From Pseudomonas abietaniphila (GTDB lineage Bacteria; Pseudomonadota; Gammaproteobacteria; Pseudomonadales; Pseudomonadaceae): a DNA stretch of 64,000 bases. The notes under the pieces were generated by a model. That model had not been told where the DNA came from. It searched no databases and saw only the letters and a program-made list of their open reading frames with translations. The position numbers and the translations under genes are program-made. Positions 27,129 to 35,854 of the stretch are shown in pieces. The stretch covers positions 682,001 to 746,000 of the forward strand of contig NZ_CP155619.1 in the NCBI RefSeq assembly GCF_039697315.1, given 5' to 3'. Numbering within the stretch: the stretch's first letter is position 1; the number at the start of each line of letters is the position of its first letter.

Positions 27129-29419
27129 ACAATCGCTACCTTGAGTTTCCCCGTTTGCGCAGCCCTCTGTTTTGTCTGGCTACCGCAGTCGCACTGGCCG
27201 GTTGTGCCAGCACGCCGGAGCACTTTGAAAACGACCCGGCACTGATGCAGGAAGCACTCGATGGTACAGGCTCGCAACGAGCTCCCCTGACCGAACCGGC
27301 ACCCTTGACGAACCCGTCGAACGCGAGCGCCAGGGCGGTGCCGCGCCAGCAGATCATTCGTGGCACTCAGACATTCGTGCACAGCCCGGGCACGGCGGCA
27401 GGCGCAAACGGCCCGGCGCAAGCGATCGGCGATATCGTCTTCAACTTCACCAATCAGCCCATCGAGGCGGTGATCAACAGCGTGATGGGCGACCTGCTGC
27501 ACGAAAACTACAGCATTGCCCAAGGCGTCAAAGGCGACGTGAGCTTTTCCACCTCCAAGCCGGTAAACAAGCAACAGGCGCTGTCGATTCTGGAAACCCT
27601 GCTGTCGTGGACCGACAACGCCATGATCCGTCAGGGCGACCGTTATGTGATCCTCCCCGCGAATCAGGCGGTGGCCGGTAAGCTGGTCCCCGAAATGCCC
27701 GTGGCGCGACCTTCCAGCGGGCTTTCCGCGCGGCTGTTTCCGCTGCACTACATCTCGGCGACAGAGATGCAGAAGCTGCTAAAACCCTTCGCGCGGGACA
27801 ACGCGTTCCTGTTGGTCGATCCGGGTCGCAACGTGCTCAGCCTCGCCGGTACGCCGGATGAACTGGCCAACTATCAGGACACCATCGACACCTTCGATGT
27901 CGACTGGCTCAAAGGCATGTCGATCGCTGTCTATGGGCTGCAACGTGCGACCGTCGGCGAGCTGATGCCTGAACTGAAGAAGATGTTCGGCCCCGACAGC
28001 GGCATGCCCATGGCAGGCATGGTGCGCTTTCTGCCCATCGACCGAACCAACTCGGTGGTGGCGATTTCCGCGCAACCGCGCTACCTGAGTGAAGTCGGTG
28101 ACTGGATTCATACCATCGACGAGGGCGGCGGCAACGAACCCCAGATGTACGTGTATGACGTGCGCAACATGAAGGCCTCCGACCTGGCTAAATACCTGCG
28201 TCAGATCTACGGCAACGGACAGATCAAGGATGACAGCGCCGCCAGGGTGGCGCCCGGCTTGCGCACACGCTCGCTGTCGTCGCTCAATGGCAACGGTAGC
28301 AGCGCGGGCGGCATGGGACTGAGCGGCACCGGTCAGGGAATGGGCTCGGGCGCCGGGATGGGCGTGAGCGGCAGCAACGGCAGTCTGCAGAGCGGCATGC
28401 AGCAGAACGAGGAAGAGACGGACGACGAGCCAACCGATGATAACGCCGGCGGCGTCGAAGGCACCGACAGCGAGACGGCCAGCTCAGACTCCGGTGCCAG
28501 CAAACGACTGGACGACAGCACCCGCATCACTGCACAGAAAAGCAGCAATCAGTTGCTGATCCGCACCCGTCCCGCGCAATGGGCGGAGATCGAGTCTGCC
28601 ATCAAGCGACTGGACAACGCGCCGATGCAGGTGCAGATCGAAACGCGGATTCTGGAAGTCAATCTGAGCGGTGAACTGGACCTGGGCGTGCAATGGTATC
28701 TCGGCAAACTGGCCGGTAACTCCGGCAGCACCACCGTCGCCAATGCCTCCGGCAGTCAGGGCGCGTTGGGCGGCGGCGGAGCCGGACTGGGCGCCACTGA
28801 CTCGCTGTTCTATTCGTTCGTCAGCAACAACCTGCAAGTGGCGCTGCATGCGCTTGAAACCAATGGCCGCACCCAAGTGCTGTCAGCGCCTTCGCTGGTG
28901 GTCATGAACAACCAGCAGGCGCAGATTCAGGTCGGCGACAACATCCCCATCAGCCAGACCACGGTCAACACCAACGTGTCCAACACGACGTTGAGCAGCG
29001 TCGAATACGTTCAGACCGGGGTCATCCTCGACGTGGTGCCGCGCATCAACCCGGGTGGACTCGTCTATATGGACATCCAGCAGCAGGTGAGCGACGCCGA
29101 CAACACTGCCGCTTCCGACAGCAACGGCAACCCGCGCATCTCCACCCGCTCGGTGTCGACGCAAGTCGCGGTGCAGAGTGGACAGACCGTCCTGCTCGGC
29201 GGGCTGATCAAGCAGGACAACAGCGACACCGCCTCATCCGTGCCCTACCTGGGCCGCATACCGGGATTGCGCTGGTTGTTTGGCAGCACGAGCAAAAGCA
29301 AGAAACGCACGGAGCTGATCGTGCTGATCACCCCGCGCGTGGTCACCAGCAACAGCCAGGCCCGACAGGTGACCGATGACTATCGCCAGCAGTTACAGTT
29401 GATCAAGCCGACGCTGTAA
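27125..29419 (+). CDS. gspD: Lipoprotein secretin GspD
   Basis: 764 residues. Signal peptide ends in the lipobox LAGC with Cys27; the +2 residue is Ala, not Asp, so outer-membrane targeting is expected. N0-N3 domains follow, then the secretin core (VPYLGRIPGLRWLFG and ELIVLITPRVV). Between N3 repeats there is a long Gly/Ser-rich stretch that passes into an acidic Glu/Asp/Thr stretch (about residues 383-455). It forms the outer-membrane channel. Self-lipidation explains why no pilotin gene is present. It is the last gene before a strong terminator. Confidence 0.96.
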   Translation: MNNRYLEFPRLRSPLFCLATAVALAGCASTPEHFENDPALMQEALDGTGSQRAPLTEPAPLTNPSNASARAVPRQQIIRGTQTFVHSPGTAAGANGPAQAIGDIVFNFTNQPIEAVINSVMGDLLHENYSIAQGVKGDVSFSTSKPVNKQQALSILETLLSWTDNAMIRQGDRYVILPANQAVAGKLVPEMPVARPSSGLSARLFPLHYISATEMQKLLKPFARDNAFLLVDPGRNVLSLAGTPDELANYQDTIDTFDVDWLKGMSIAVYGLQRATVGELMPELKKMFGPDSGMPMAGMVRFLPIDRTNSVVAISAQPRYLSEVGDWIHTIDEGGGNEPQMYVYDVRNMKASDLAKYLRQIYGNGQIKDDSAARVAPGLRTRSLSSLNGNGSSAGGMGLSGTGQGMGSGAGMGVSGSNGSLQSGMQQNEEETDDEPTDDNAGGVEGTDSETASSDSGASKRLDDSTRITAQKSSNQLLIRTRPAQWAEIESAIKRLDNAPMQVQIETRILEVNLSGELDLGVQWYLGKLAGNSGSTTVANASGSQGALGGGGAGLGATDSLFYSFVSNNLQVALHALETNGRTQVLSAPSLVVMNNQQAQIQVGDNIPISQTTVNTNVSNTTLSSVEYVQTGVILDVVPRINPGGLVYMDIQQQVSDADNTAASDSNGNPRISTRSVSTQVAVQSGQTVLLGGLIKQDNSDTASSVPYLGRIPGLRWLFGSTSKSKKRTELIVLITPRVVTSNSQARQVTDDYRQQLQLIKPTL

Positions 29420-29471
29420 CTGTTGGGGATTCATGAGGCGAACACGAGGTGCGCCGACGAGTTCCGGACTT

Positions 29472-29504
29472 AAAAAAAAACCGCCCATCCAGGGCGGTTT
29501 TTTT
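29472..29504. terminator. Bidirectional terminator between gspD and the transketolase operon
   Basis: CCGCCC (29481-29486) and GGGCGG (29492-29497) flanked by nine A before and seven T after. It serves gspD on the plus strand and the transketolase C-subunit gene on the minus strand. Confidence 0.92.
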
Positions 29505-29519
29505 ATGGGATGGCGTTCT

Positions 29520-30527
29520 TTATAGCCACGCTTTTATCTGGGCACTCACCGCATCGGTGGAGATACCGTAGCGGTCATGCAGGGTCGGTAGCGCGCCCGC
29601 GTCCAGAAACGCATCCGGCAGCGCAATCTGGCGGAACGTCGGTGTCACGCCATTTCGCATCAGCAGCCCCGCCACTGCCTCACCCAAACCACCGATGATC
29701 GACGCGTTCTCGGCCGTCACCACCAGCCGTCCGGATTTACGCGCTTCAGCCAGAATGGTCTGCTCGTCCAGTGGCTTGACCGTGGGCACGTGCAGCACCG
29801 CCACGTCGACACCATCGGCTTTCAGCTTCTCGGCCGCCTCGAGGGCGCGCATGGTCATCAGGCCGGTGGAAATGATCAGCACATCGTTGCCCGTGCGCAG
29901 GGTCTTCGCTTTGCCGATTTCAAACGTGTAACCGTACTCGTCCAGTACGACCGGTACGTTGCCGCGCAGCAAGCGCATGTACACCGGGCCCTGGTGCGCC
30001 GCGATGGCGGGCACCGCCTGCTCGATTTCCAGCGCATCGCAGGGGTCGACGATCATCAGATTGGGCATGGCGCGGAAGATCGCCAGGTCATCGGTTGCCT
30101 GGTGGCTGGGGCCGTAACCGGTGGTGAGGCCGGGCAAACCGCAGACGATTTTCACGTTGAGGTTTTCCTCGGCAATCGCCATGCAGATGAAATCGTAGGC
30201 ACGACGCGACGCGAACACCGCGTAGGTCGTGGCGAACGGCGTGAAACCCTCGCGCGCCATGCCCGCGGCGGCGCTCATCAGCAGTTGCTCGGCCATTCCC
30301 ATCTGGTAGAAGCGGTCCGGGTGCGCCTTGGCGAAGATGTGCAGGTCCGTGTATTTCGACAGATCGGCAGACAGGCCGACGATGTCCTGGCGTTGCTCTG
30401 CCAGCGCCGCCAGCGCATGCCCGAAAGGCGCGGATCGGGTGGCCTGACCTTCAGAGGCAATGGAGGCGATCATGGCCGAGGTCGTCAGTCGTTTCTTGCC
30501 GCTTTGAGGGGTATTTACCGTGCTCAT
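29520..30527 (-). CDS. Transketolase, C-terminal subunit
   Basis: 335 residues containing only the pyrimidine-binding and C-terminal domains of a transketolase. GLSADLSKYT, the conserved Glu region around QMGMAEQLL and GLTTGYGPSHQATDDLAIFR are all present. It pairs with the N subunit to make one active enzyme that moves two-carbon ketol units with thiamine diphosphate. The ATG at 30527 has GGGAG 7 bases upstream and overlaps the N-subunit stop as ATGA, so the two are translationally coupled and the split is not a frameshift. Confidence 0.93.
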   Translation of the reverse strand: MSTVNTPQSGKKRLTTSAMIASIASEGQATRSAPFGHALAALAEQRQDIVGLSADLSKYTDLHIFAKAHPDRFYQMGMAEQLLMSAAAGMAREGFTPFATTYAVFASRRAYDFICMAIAEENLNVKIVCGLPGLTTGYGPSHQATDDLAIFRAMPNLMIVDPCDALEIEQAVPAIAAHQGPVYMRLLRGNVPVVLDEYGYTFEIGKAKTLRTGNDVLIISTGLMTMRALEAAEKLKADGVDVAVLHVPTVKPLDEQTILAEARKSGRLVVTAENASIIGGLGEAVAGLLMRNGVTPTFRQIALPDAFLDAGALPTLHDRYGISTDAVSAQIKAWL

Positions 30528-31372
30528 TTGTCGCTCCCGACCTGAAGGTTTTGCAATGCCAGATCCCATTCGTTTTCATCGACGCGGATGAAGTGGGTCT
30601 TTTCCCGGGTTTCGAGGAAGTCCACGCCTTTGCCCATCTTGGTGTCGCAGATGATCACGCGAGGTTGACTGCCGGTGTGGCTGCGCGCAGCGTCGAAGGC
30701 GTCGACCAACGCTTGCAGGTCGTTCCCGTCTACCCGTTGCGTGAACCAGCCAAATGCCTGCCAACGATCCACGATGGGCTCGAACGCCAACACTTCGCTG
30801 GAATGGCCGTCCGCCTGTTGGTTGTTCACGTCGATGATCGCGATCAGGTTGTCGAGCTTCCAGTGCGAGGCCGACATCGCAGCTTCCCAGGTCGAACCCT
30901 CGTTCAGCTCACCGTCAGAGAGCAGGTTATAGACGAACGAGTCGGATTTTTTGCGCTTGAGTCCCAGACAGGCGCCGACCGCGATCCCCAGTCCGTGCCC
31001 GAGCGAGCCGCCGGTGATCTCCATGCCCGGGGTGTAAGCGGCCATGCCCGACATCGGCAAACGGCTGTCATCCGAGCCGTAGGTTTCCAACTCATCCAGC
31101 GGGATGACACCCGCCTCGATCAGTGCGGCGTACAAGGCTATCGCGTAGTGACCGATGGACAGGTAAAAGCGGTCGCGCGCTTCCCACTCTGGGTTTTCCG
31201 GCTGATAGCGCAGCGCGTGGAAGTACGACACGGCCAGCAGATCGGCAGCGCCCAACGCCTGCCCGACGTAACCCTGGCCCTGAACCTGCCCCATGCGCAG
31301 GGCGTGGCGACGAATGTTGTAAGCGCGCTCGGTCAGTGACGCGAGACTGGTGTGTGATGCATGAACCGTCAT
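30524..31372 (-). CDS. Transketolase, N-terminal subunit
   Basis: 282 residues covering the thiamine-diphosphate-binding domain: HALRMG near the start, the GHxxxALYA region (SIGHYAIALYAALIEAG, in part) and SDGELNEGSTWEAA ... IAIIDVNNQQADG, which holds the Mg/diphosphate motif. The start at 31372 has GGAG 9 bases upstream; the ATG 15 bases before it contains that GGAG. Partner of the preceding subunit. It follows the MFS gene after 19 bases in an SDR-MFS-tktN-tktC operon, which implies catabolism of an imported sugar-like compound whose oxidised or ketose form is the ketol donor. Confidence 0.93.
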   Translation of the reverse strand: MTVHASHTSLASLTERAYNIRRHALRMGQVQGQGYVGQALGAADLLAVSYFHALRYQPENPEWEARDRFYLSIGHYAIALYAALIEAGVIPLDELETYGSDDSRLPMSGMAAYTPGMEITGGSLGHGLGIAVGACLGLKRKKSDSFVYNLLSDGELNEGSTWEAAMSASHWKLDNLIAIIDVNNQQADGHSSEVLAFEPIVDRWQAFGWFTQRVDGNDLQALVDAFDAARSHTGSQPRVIICDTKMGKGVDFLETREKTHFIRVDENEWDLALQNLQVGSDK

Positions 31373-31391
31373 TTCAGAAGACTCCATTGAC

Positions 31392-32693
31392 TCAACGATT
31401 GACCGACGCGGCCGGAATGCGCAGCACTAGGGTGGCGCCGATAAACAGCACGGCGGTGATGAGGTACATCCCGATGGCGCTTGATCCGGTCGTGGTCGTG
31501 ATCCAGCCGATCAGATAGGGCGAGCAGAACCCCGCCAGGTTGGCGAAGCTGTTGATGCCCGCGATGCCTGCTGCCGCGGACACGCCGCCCAGAAGCGTGG
31601 TGGGCAACATCCAGAAGAGTGAAGACGCAGACAGCACGCCCGCTGCCGCCAGACAGAGACTCAGCACAGAGAGCACCAGATTGCCGCCCAGCAACGCCGC
31701 CAACGTAAGGCCGATGGCCCCGGCGATCATGGGCGCAACCAGGTGCCAGCGGCGCTCGCGGTGTTTATCGCCACTGCGCCCCATCAGCAGCATCGCGACG
31801 ATGGCGCACATATACGGCAGGCTGGTCAGCAGGCCGATGTGCAGCGGGTCGGACACCCCGGCGTTGCGTATCAGCGTGGGCAGCCAGAAGGTGATTGCGT
31901 ACTGGCCCATGACCACGCAGAAATAGATGCAGGCCAATAACCAGAGACGGCGATCACGAATGAATTCGCGCGGCGACGCATGGGTCACTTTGCGGCTGTT
32001 GTCTTCGGCCAGTTCCTTGTTCACCAGCGCCTTTTCGTCGTCGGTGAGCCAGGTGGCCTGATGCACGCCATCTTTGAGGTAGGTCAGCACCAGCAGCCCG
32101 ACGATGACCGTTGGAATGGCTTCGATCACGAACATCCACTGCCAGCCGGCCCAGCCGTGCATGCCGGCGAAGTGGTTCATGATCCAGCCTGACAAGGGGC
32201 CGCCGACCATGCCCGACAACGGGATGGCGACGAACCAGAGCACGGTCATCTTTGCCCGGCGGTAAGACGGAAACCAGTAAGTCAGGTACAGCAGCAAGCC
32301 AGGGGCCAGCCCCGCTTCGGCAATCCCCAGCAGGAAGCGCAACGCGTAGAACTGCCAGGCCGTTTCCACGAAGGCAAAGAGCGCCGAGATGATCCCCCAC
32401 GAGATCATGATGCGTGCAATCCAGCGCCGGGCGCCGACTTTATGCAGGATCAGGTTGCTGGGGACTTCACAGAGAAAATAACCGAGAAAGAACATGCCGG
32501 CGCCAAGCCCGTAGACGGTCTCGCTGAGCGACAGGTCGTTCATCATTTGCAGCTTGGCGAAGCCGACGTTGACCCGATCCAGATACGCGCAGAGGTAGCA
32601 CAGCATGAGGAATGGCATCAGGCGCCAAGCCGTTTTGCGATAAGCATTCGAGCGCACGGCCGATGCCGCGTCGAGCGTCATAGTGGTAATCAT
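31392..32693 (-). CDS. MFS transporter, anion:cation symporter (ACS) family
   Basis: 433 residues, about twelve spans. The N-terminus has the ACS signature LCYLCAYLDRVNVGFAK and the following EVPSNLILHKVGAR. Relatives import sugar acids, hydroxy acids and phthalate-like anions in symport with protons. The ATG at 32693 is preceded by GAGA; upstream residues would be polar and unlikely. It is the second gene in the operon and gives the likely substrate class: an organic anion or polyol acid. Confidence 0.9.
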   Translation of the reverse strand: MITTMTLDAASAVRSNAYRKTAWRLMPFLMLCYLCAYLDRVNVGFAKLQMMNDLSLSETVYGLGAGMFFLGYFLCEVPSNLILHKVGARRWIARIMISWGIISALFAFVETAWQFYALRFLLGIAEAGLAPGLLLYLTYWFPSYRRAKMTVLWFVAIPLSGMVGGPLSGWIMNHFAGMHGWAGWQWMFVIEAIPTVIVGLLVLTYLKDGVHQATWLTDDEKALVNKELAEDNSRKVTHASPREFIRDRRLWLLACIYFCVVMGQYAITFWLPTLIRNAGVSDPLHIGLLTSLPYMCAIVAMLLMGRSGDKHRERRWHLVAPMIAGAIGLTLAALLGGNLVLSVLSLCLAAAGVLSASSLFWMLPTTLLGGVSAAAGIAGINSFANLAGFCSPYLIGWITTTTGSSAIGMYLITAVLFIGATLVLRIPAASVNR

Positions 32694-32790
32694 GATGATC
32701 TGATCTCTTGTTTTTATAGACCGCCAGACTGCAGAGCCCGGCGAATCATCGATCCAGAACAGTACGGGCTGATGGCCCGGCCACATGTCG

Positions 32791-33540
32791 TCAGTGAATT
32801 AGCATGCCGCCGTTAACATCCAGCGTAATGCCTGTCAGGTAGGAAGACAGGTCGCTGGCCAGGAACAGTGCGGCGTTGGCAACGTCCTGCGCTTCACCCA
32901 GACGGCCCAGCGGAATGCCGTCGATGATCGCGTGGCGGCGCTCATCATGCATCAGACCGCCGGTGATGTCGGTGTGGATCAAGCCGGGGGCGATGGAGTT
33001 GACGCGAACATTGTCAGGGCCCAGTTCCCGGGCCATGGCCTTGGCCAGACCGAGCACACCGGCTTTCGCGGCGCTGTAGTGAGGACCGCCGAAAATACCG
33101 CCGCCACGCTGCGCGGACACCGAGGACATGCACACGATGCTGCCCGAGGACTGCTTGCGCATCAGCGGAATGACGGCCTGAGACATCAACAACGTGCCGC
33201 GCAGACTGACATCGAGCACTTTGTCGTAATCCGAGTGGCGGATGTCGAGGGTCTTGAGGGGTTGGGTAATACCGGCGTTGTTGACCAACACGTCGATACG
33301 GCCGAAGTGCTCGATGGCCTGGGCCACGGCGTTGTTAACCTGTGCCTCGTCGGCGACGTTGGCAGCGAGTCCGAGATGACCTTCGCCGAGGGACGCTGCT
33401 GCGTCGCGTGCGGCGGCTGCATCGAGATCGAGAATGACGACCTTGGCCCCGTGGCGAGCGAAGGTGGCGGCGGTGGCACGGCCAATACCACGCGCAGATG
33501 CTGCACCCGTGATGATTGCAACTTTGCCTTGAAGAAGCAT
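32791..33540 (-). CDS. SDR family oxidoreductase of the split-transketolase operon
   Basis: 249 residues. TGAASARGIG cofactor loop (two residues longer than usual), NNAG, YSAAK active site and DVNGG end. It would oxidise a polyol or hydroxy acid to a keto compound that the downstream transketolase could use. The gene is the first of the operon, divergent from the GcvA-like LysR at 33747, with about 200 bases between. Substrate unproven. Confidence 0.9.
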   Translation of the reverse strand: MLLQGKVAIITGAASARGIGRATAATFARHGAKVVILDLDAAAARDAAASLGEGHLGLAANVADEAQVNNAVAQAIEHFGRIDVLVNNAGITQPLKTLDIRHSDYDKVLDVSLRGTLLMSQAVIPLMRKQSSGSIVCMSSVSAQRGGGIFGGPHYSAAKAGVLGLAKAMARELGPDNVRVNSIAPGLIHTDITGGLMHDERRHAIIDGIPLGRLGEAQDVANAALFLASDLSSYLTGITLDVNGGMLIH

Positions 33541-33746
33541 GAGCGAAACCTCTGATTATTGTTATGAGATTTTGGGTGGCTTCGATCCCTGAGAATCGAT
33601 GGACTCAGATTGATCTTCGAGATGAGGGCGAGCAATAACGCAAAAGTCATTGGATGCTGAAAAAAATTCAGCCCTCGTCAAGAGGCTTGCAGGAGTGCTT
33701 GAATAGAAACCGCCGAATCACAACAAGAACACAGGAGTCACCAACC

Positions 33747-34664
33747 ATGGCAACTGGCGGAGAAGCCTCACCACCGCTCCCACCCTTGAGAGCAATTCAG
33801 GCCTTCGAACAGACAGCACGCTTCGGCAACGTCGCACGAGCCGCAGAAGCGCTGGACCTCACGCCCTCGGCCGTCAGCCATCAACTGGCCAATCTTGAAG
33901 CGATGATCGGGCGCCAATTGTTCGTCCGTAACGCCCGAGGCGTGACGCTGACGCCGGTAGGCGAGCAATACCTGAAGGAAATTTCCGGCCTTCTACACAG
34001 CCTGGCCATTGCGACCGAGCGAGCCACCAGCGATGTCAGCCTCGATTGCCTGCGCCTGCACTCCTCGCCCAGTTTCGGGCTGTTGTGGCTGATGCCTCGA
34101 CTGGAGGCGTTTCGCGTCAGCCATCCCGATATCCAGATCAACCTGTCCTGTTCATACGAGTCCCTGCACTTCAGCCGGGACAAGATCGACGTGGACATTC
34201 GTCATGGCGTGCCGAACTGGCCAAGTTATGAAGTGCGCACCGTGCGCAACGAAACCTTCGCGGTGCTGGCCGCGCCCAAATTGCTCGCCCGCAGGCCGAT
34301 CAGCGCCGCAGCCGATCTGCTGGACTGTGAGTTGATCCTCTCGGAAGCTACGTTGCTGAAGTGGCCCGCCTGGTTTGCCCAACACGGCCTGGCACGCCCG
34401 GAGAATCCCTATGCACTGAGCTTCGATCGCTCCTACATGACTCTCGAAGCCGCGAGCCATGGGCTGGGCTTCGCACTTGAAAGCTCGCTGCTGGCGCAGA
34501 AGTACCTGGCCTCCGGGGACCTGGTGGAAGTATCACCTGAATCCTTGAGTGCGCCGGTGGCGGCGCATCACCTCGTATTTCCGAAAGCACACTCCAGCTT
34601 TCCGCGTGTCAGACGGTTTCTGGAGTGGATGGAAAGCGAGCTGGGGCACGGTTTCGTTTTTTGA
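33747..34664 (+). CDS. LysR regulator, GcvA-like subgroup
   Basis: 305 residues from the ATG at 33747, which has AGGAG 9 bases upstream. LPPLRAIQAFEQTARFGNVARAAEAL and TPSAVSHQLANLE (quoted in parts) are diagnostic of GcvA-like regulators rather than the CrgA/DmlR group seen elsewhere in the window. The effector domain ends in the FLEW motif. Divergent from the SDR-MFS-transketolase operon, which it very probably controls. Confidence 0.92.
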   Translation: MATGGEASPPLPPLRAIQAFEQTARFGNVARAAEALDLTPSAVSHQLANLEAMIGRQLFVRNARGVTLTPVGEQYLKEISGLLHSLAIATERATSDVSLDCLRLHSSPSFGLLWLMPRLEAFRVSHPDIQINLSCSYESLHFSRDKIDVDIRHGVPNWPSYEVRTVRNETFAVLAAPKLLARRPISAAADLLDCELILSEATLLKWPAWFAQHGLARPENPYALSFDRSYMTLEAASHGLGFALESSLLAQKYLASGDLVEVSPESLSAPVAAHHLVFPKAHSSFPRVRRFLEWMESELGHGFVF

Positions 34665-34834
34665 TCGGCAGCTCATCGGGCGTCCAGGTTCGGCGCGCGG
34701 GTGCAAGGCCGTCGCCGTCATGAGCGAGATCGTCGATTCGGGAATTTCGTTCATCAAGGTCGATCCAAAAGATCGGTAATCGGCTGCCGGTTCAACACTA
34801 GACTGGTGCGATCTGTTTTCAAACCGGGGTACGC

Positions 34835-35809
34835 ATGATGAATCAGGACAGTCACTCGAACGATCTGGCACACCATACGGCGTTCAACCAGACCTTTCAG
34901 CAAGGCCAGTTAACCATCGGCTTTATTTCGCCCGCCTGTGGTTACCCGGACAGTCCCTTCCCGAGCCTGTCGGATCAAGCCGAAATCGTCCAGCGCCTTG
35001 ACCAGAGTGATGCTGCGACGCTGTGGCTGCGCGATGTGCCCTTTTACGATCCGTCATTTGGGGATACCGGCCAGGTGCTGGACCCACTGGTGTATGCCGG
35101 CTGGCTGGCAGCGCTGACCCACCGGATCGCGATCGGCACGGCCGGAATCGTCACGCCATTGCGCGAACCCGTCATCACCGCCAAGCAGATCGCCAGCGCG
35201 GATCAGCTATTGGGTGGCCGCTTTCTCGCCGGCATGGCCTCGGGTGACCGGCCCGCCGAATACCCGGCCTTCGGGGTCGATTTCACGAGCCGTGTGGAGC
35301 GCTATCAAGAAGCGATCACCTTGGTGAAGACCTTGACGTCAGAGTCATTCCCTGGCCTGCAGACCCGGCATTTCGGTCAATTGCGAGGGGACATCGACCT
35401 CGTGCCCAAACCGGCGGCGACCCGTATTCCCATCGTTGCCATCGGCCGTGCTGGCCAGACGCTGGAATGGCTCGCGGGAAATGTCGATGCATGGATCTGG
35501 CACGGCGACCCGATGCGCATGACAGCCGCCGTAGCCCATTGGCGCGAAGCGACCGAGACGCGAGGATTTGTCCCGTTCGGCTATGGCGCAATGTTCGACC
35601 TGGACGTCGATCCCGATGCACCTCTGCAAACGGGAAGAATGCTTAGAGGGGGTCGACACGCACTCAAGGACTTCCTGGCGAGTCAACGCGAGTCCGGAAT
35701 CAACCACGTTGCCCTGAACCTCAAGCCTACCCGACGCCCTGCGCTGGACGTCATCGATGAACTGCAAACGCACATTCTTCCCGAGTTCGCGGTGTCGCCT
35801 GGTCAATAA
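34835..35809 (+). CDS. LLM class flavin-dependent oxidoreductase
   Basis: 324 residues of the bacterial luciferase-like monooxygenase fold. LTIGFISPACG and GTAGIVTPLREPVITAKQ form early barrel strands, and RFLAGMASGDRPAEYPAFG holds the GxGxG-like phosphate loop region. Such enzymes use FMNH2 and oxygen, or F420 in other phyla. GGGG lies 5 bases before the ATG pair at 34835/34838. It is transcribed away from the LysR 33747 gene and converges with LysR 35855; no reductase partner lies beside it. Substrate unknown. Confidence 0.88.
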   Translation: MMNQDSHSNDLAHHTAFNQTFQQGQLTIGFISPACGYPDSPFPSLSDQAEIVQRLDQSDAATLWLRDVPFYDPSFGDTGQVLDPLVYAGWLAALTHRIAIGTAGIVTPLREPVITAKQIASADQLLGGRFLAGMASGDRPAEYPAFGVDFTSRVERYQEAITLVKTLTSESFPGLQTRHFGQLRGDIDLVPKPAATRIPIVAIGRAGQTLEWLAGNVDAWIWHGDPMRMTAAVAHWREATETRGFVPFGYGAMFDLDVDPDAPLQTGRMLRGGRHALKDFLASQRESGINHVALNLKPTRRPALDVIDELQTHILPEFAVSPGQ

Positions 35810-35854
35810 GTCACTCGCTTGGCCACCACGCCACGCATCGCAAGCGTACCCGGC

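Noticed and set aside
29520..31372. Transketolase broken by a frameshift
   Set aside because: ATGA overlap, separate ribosome-binding sites and domain-exact split show a natural two-subunit enzyme.
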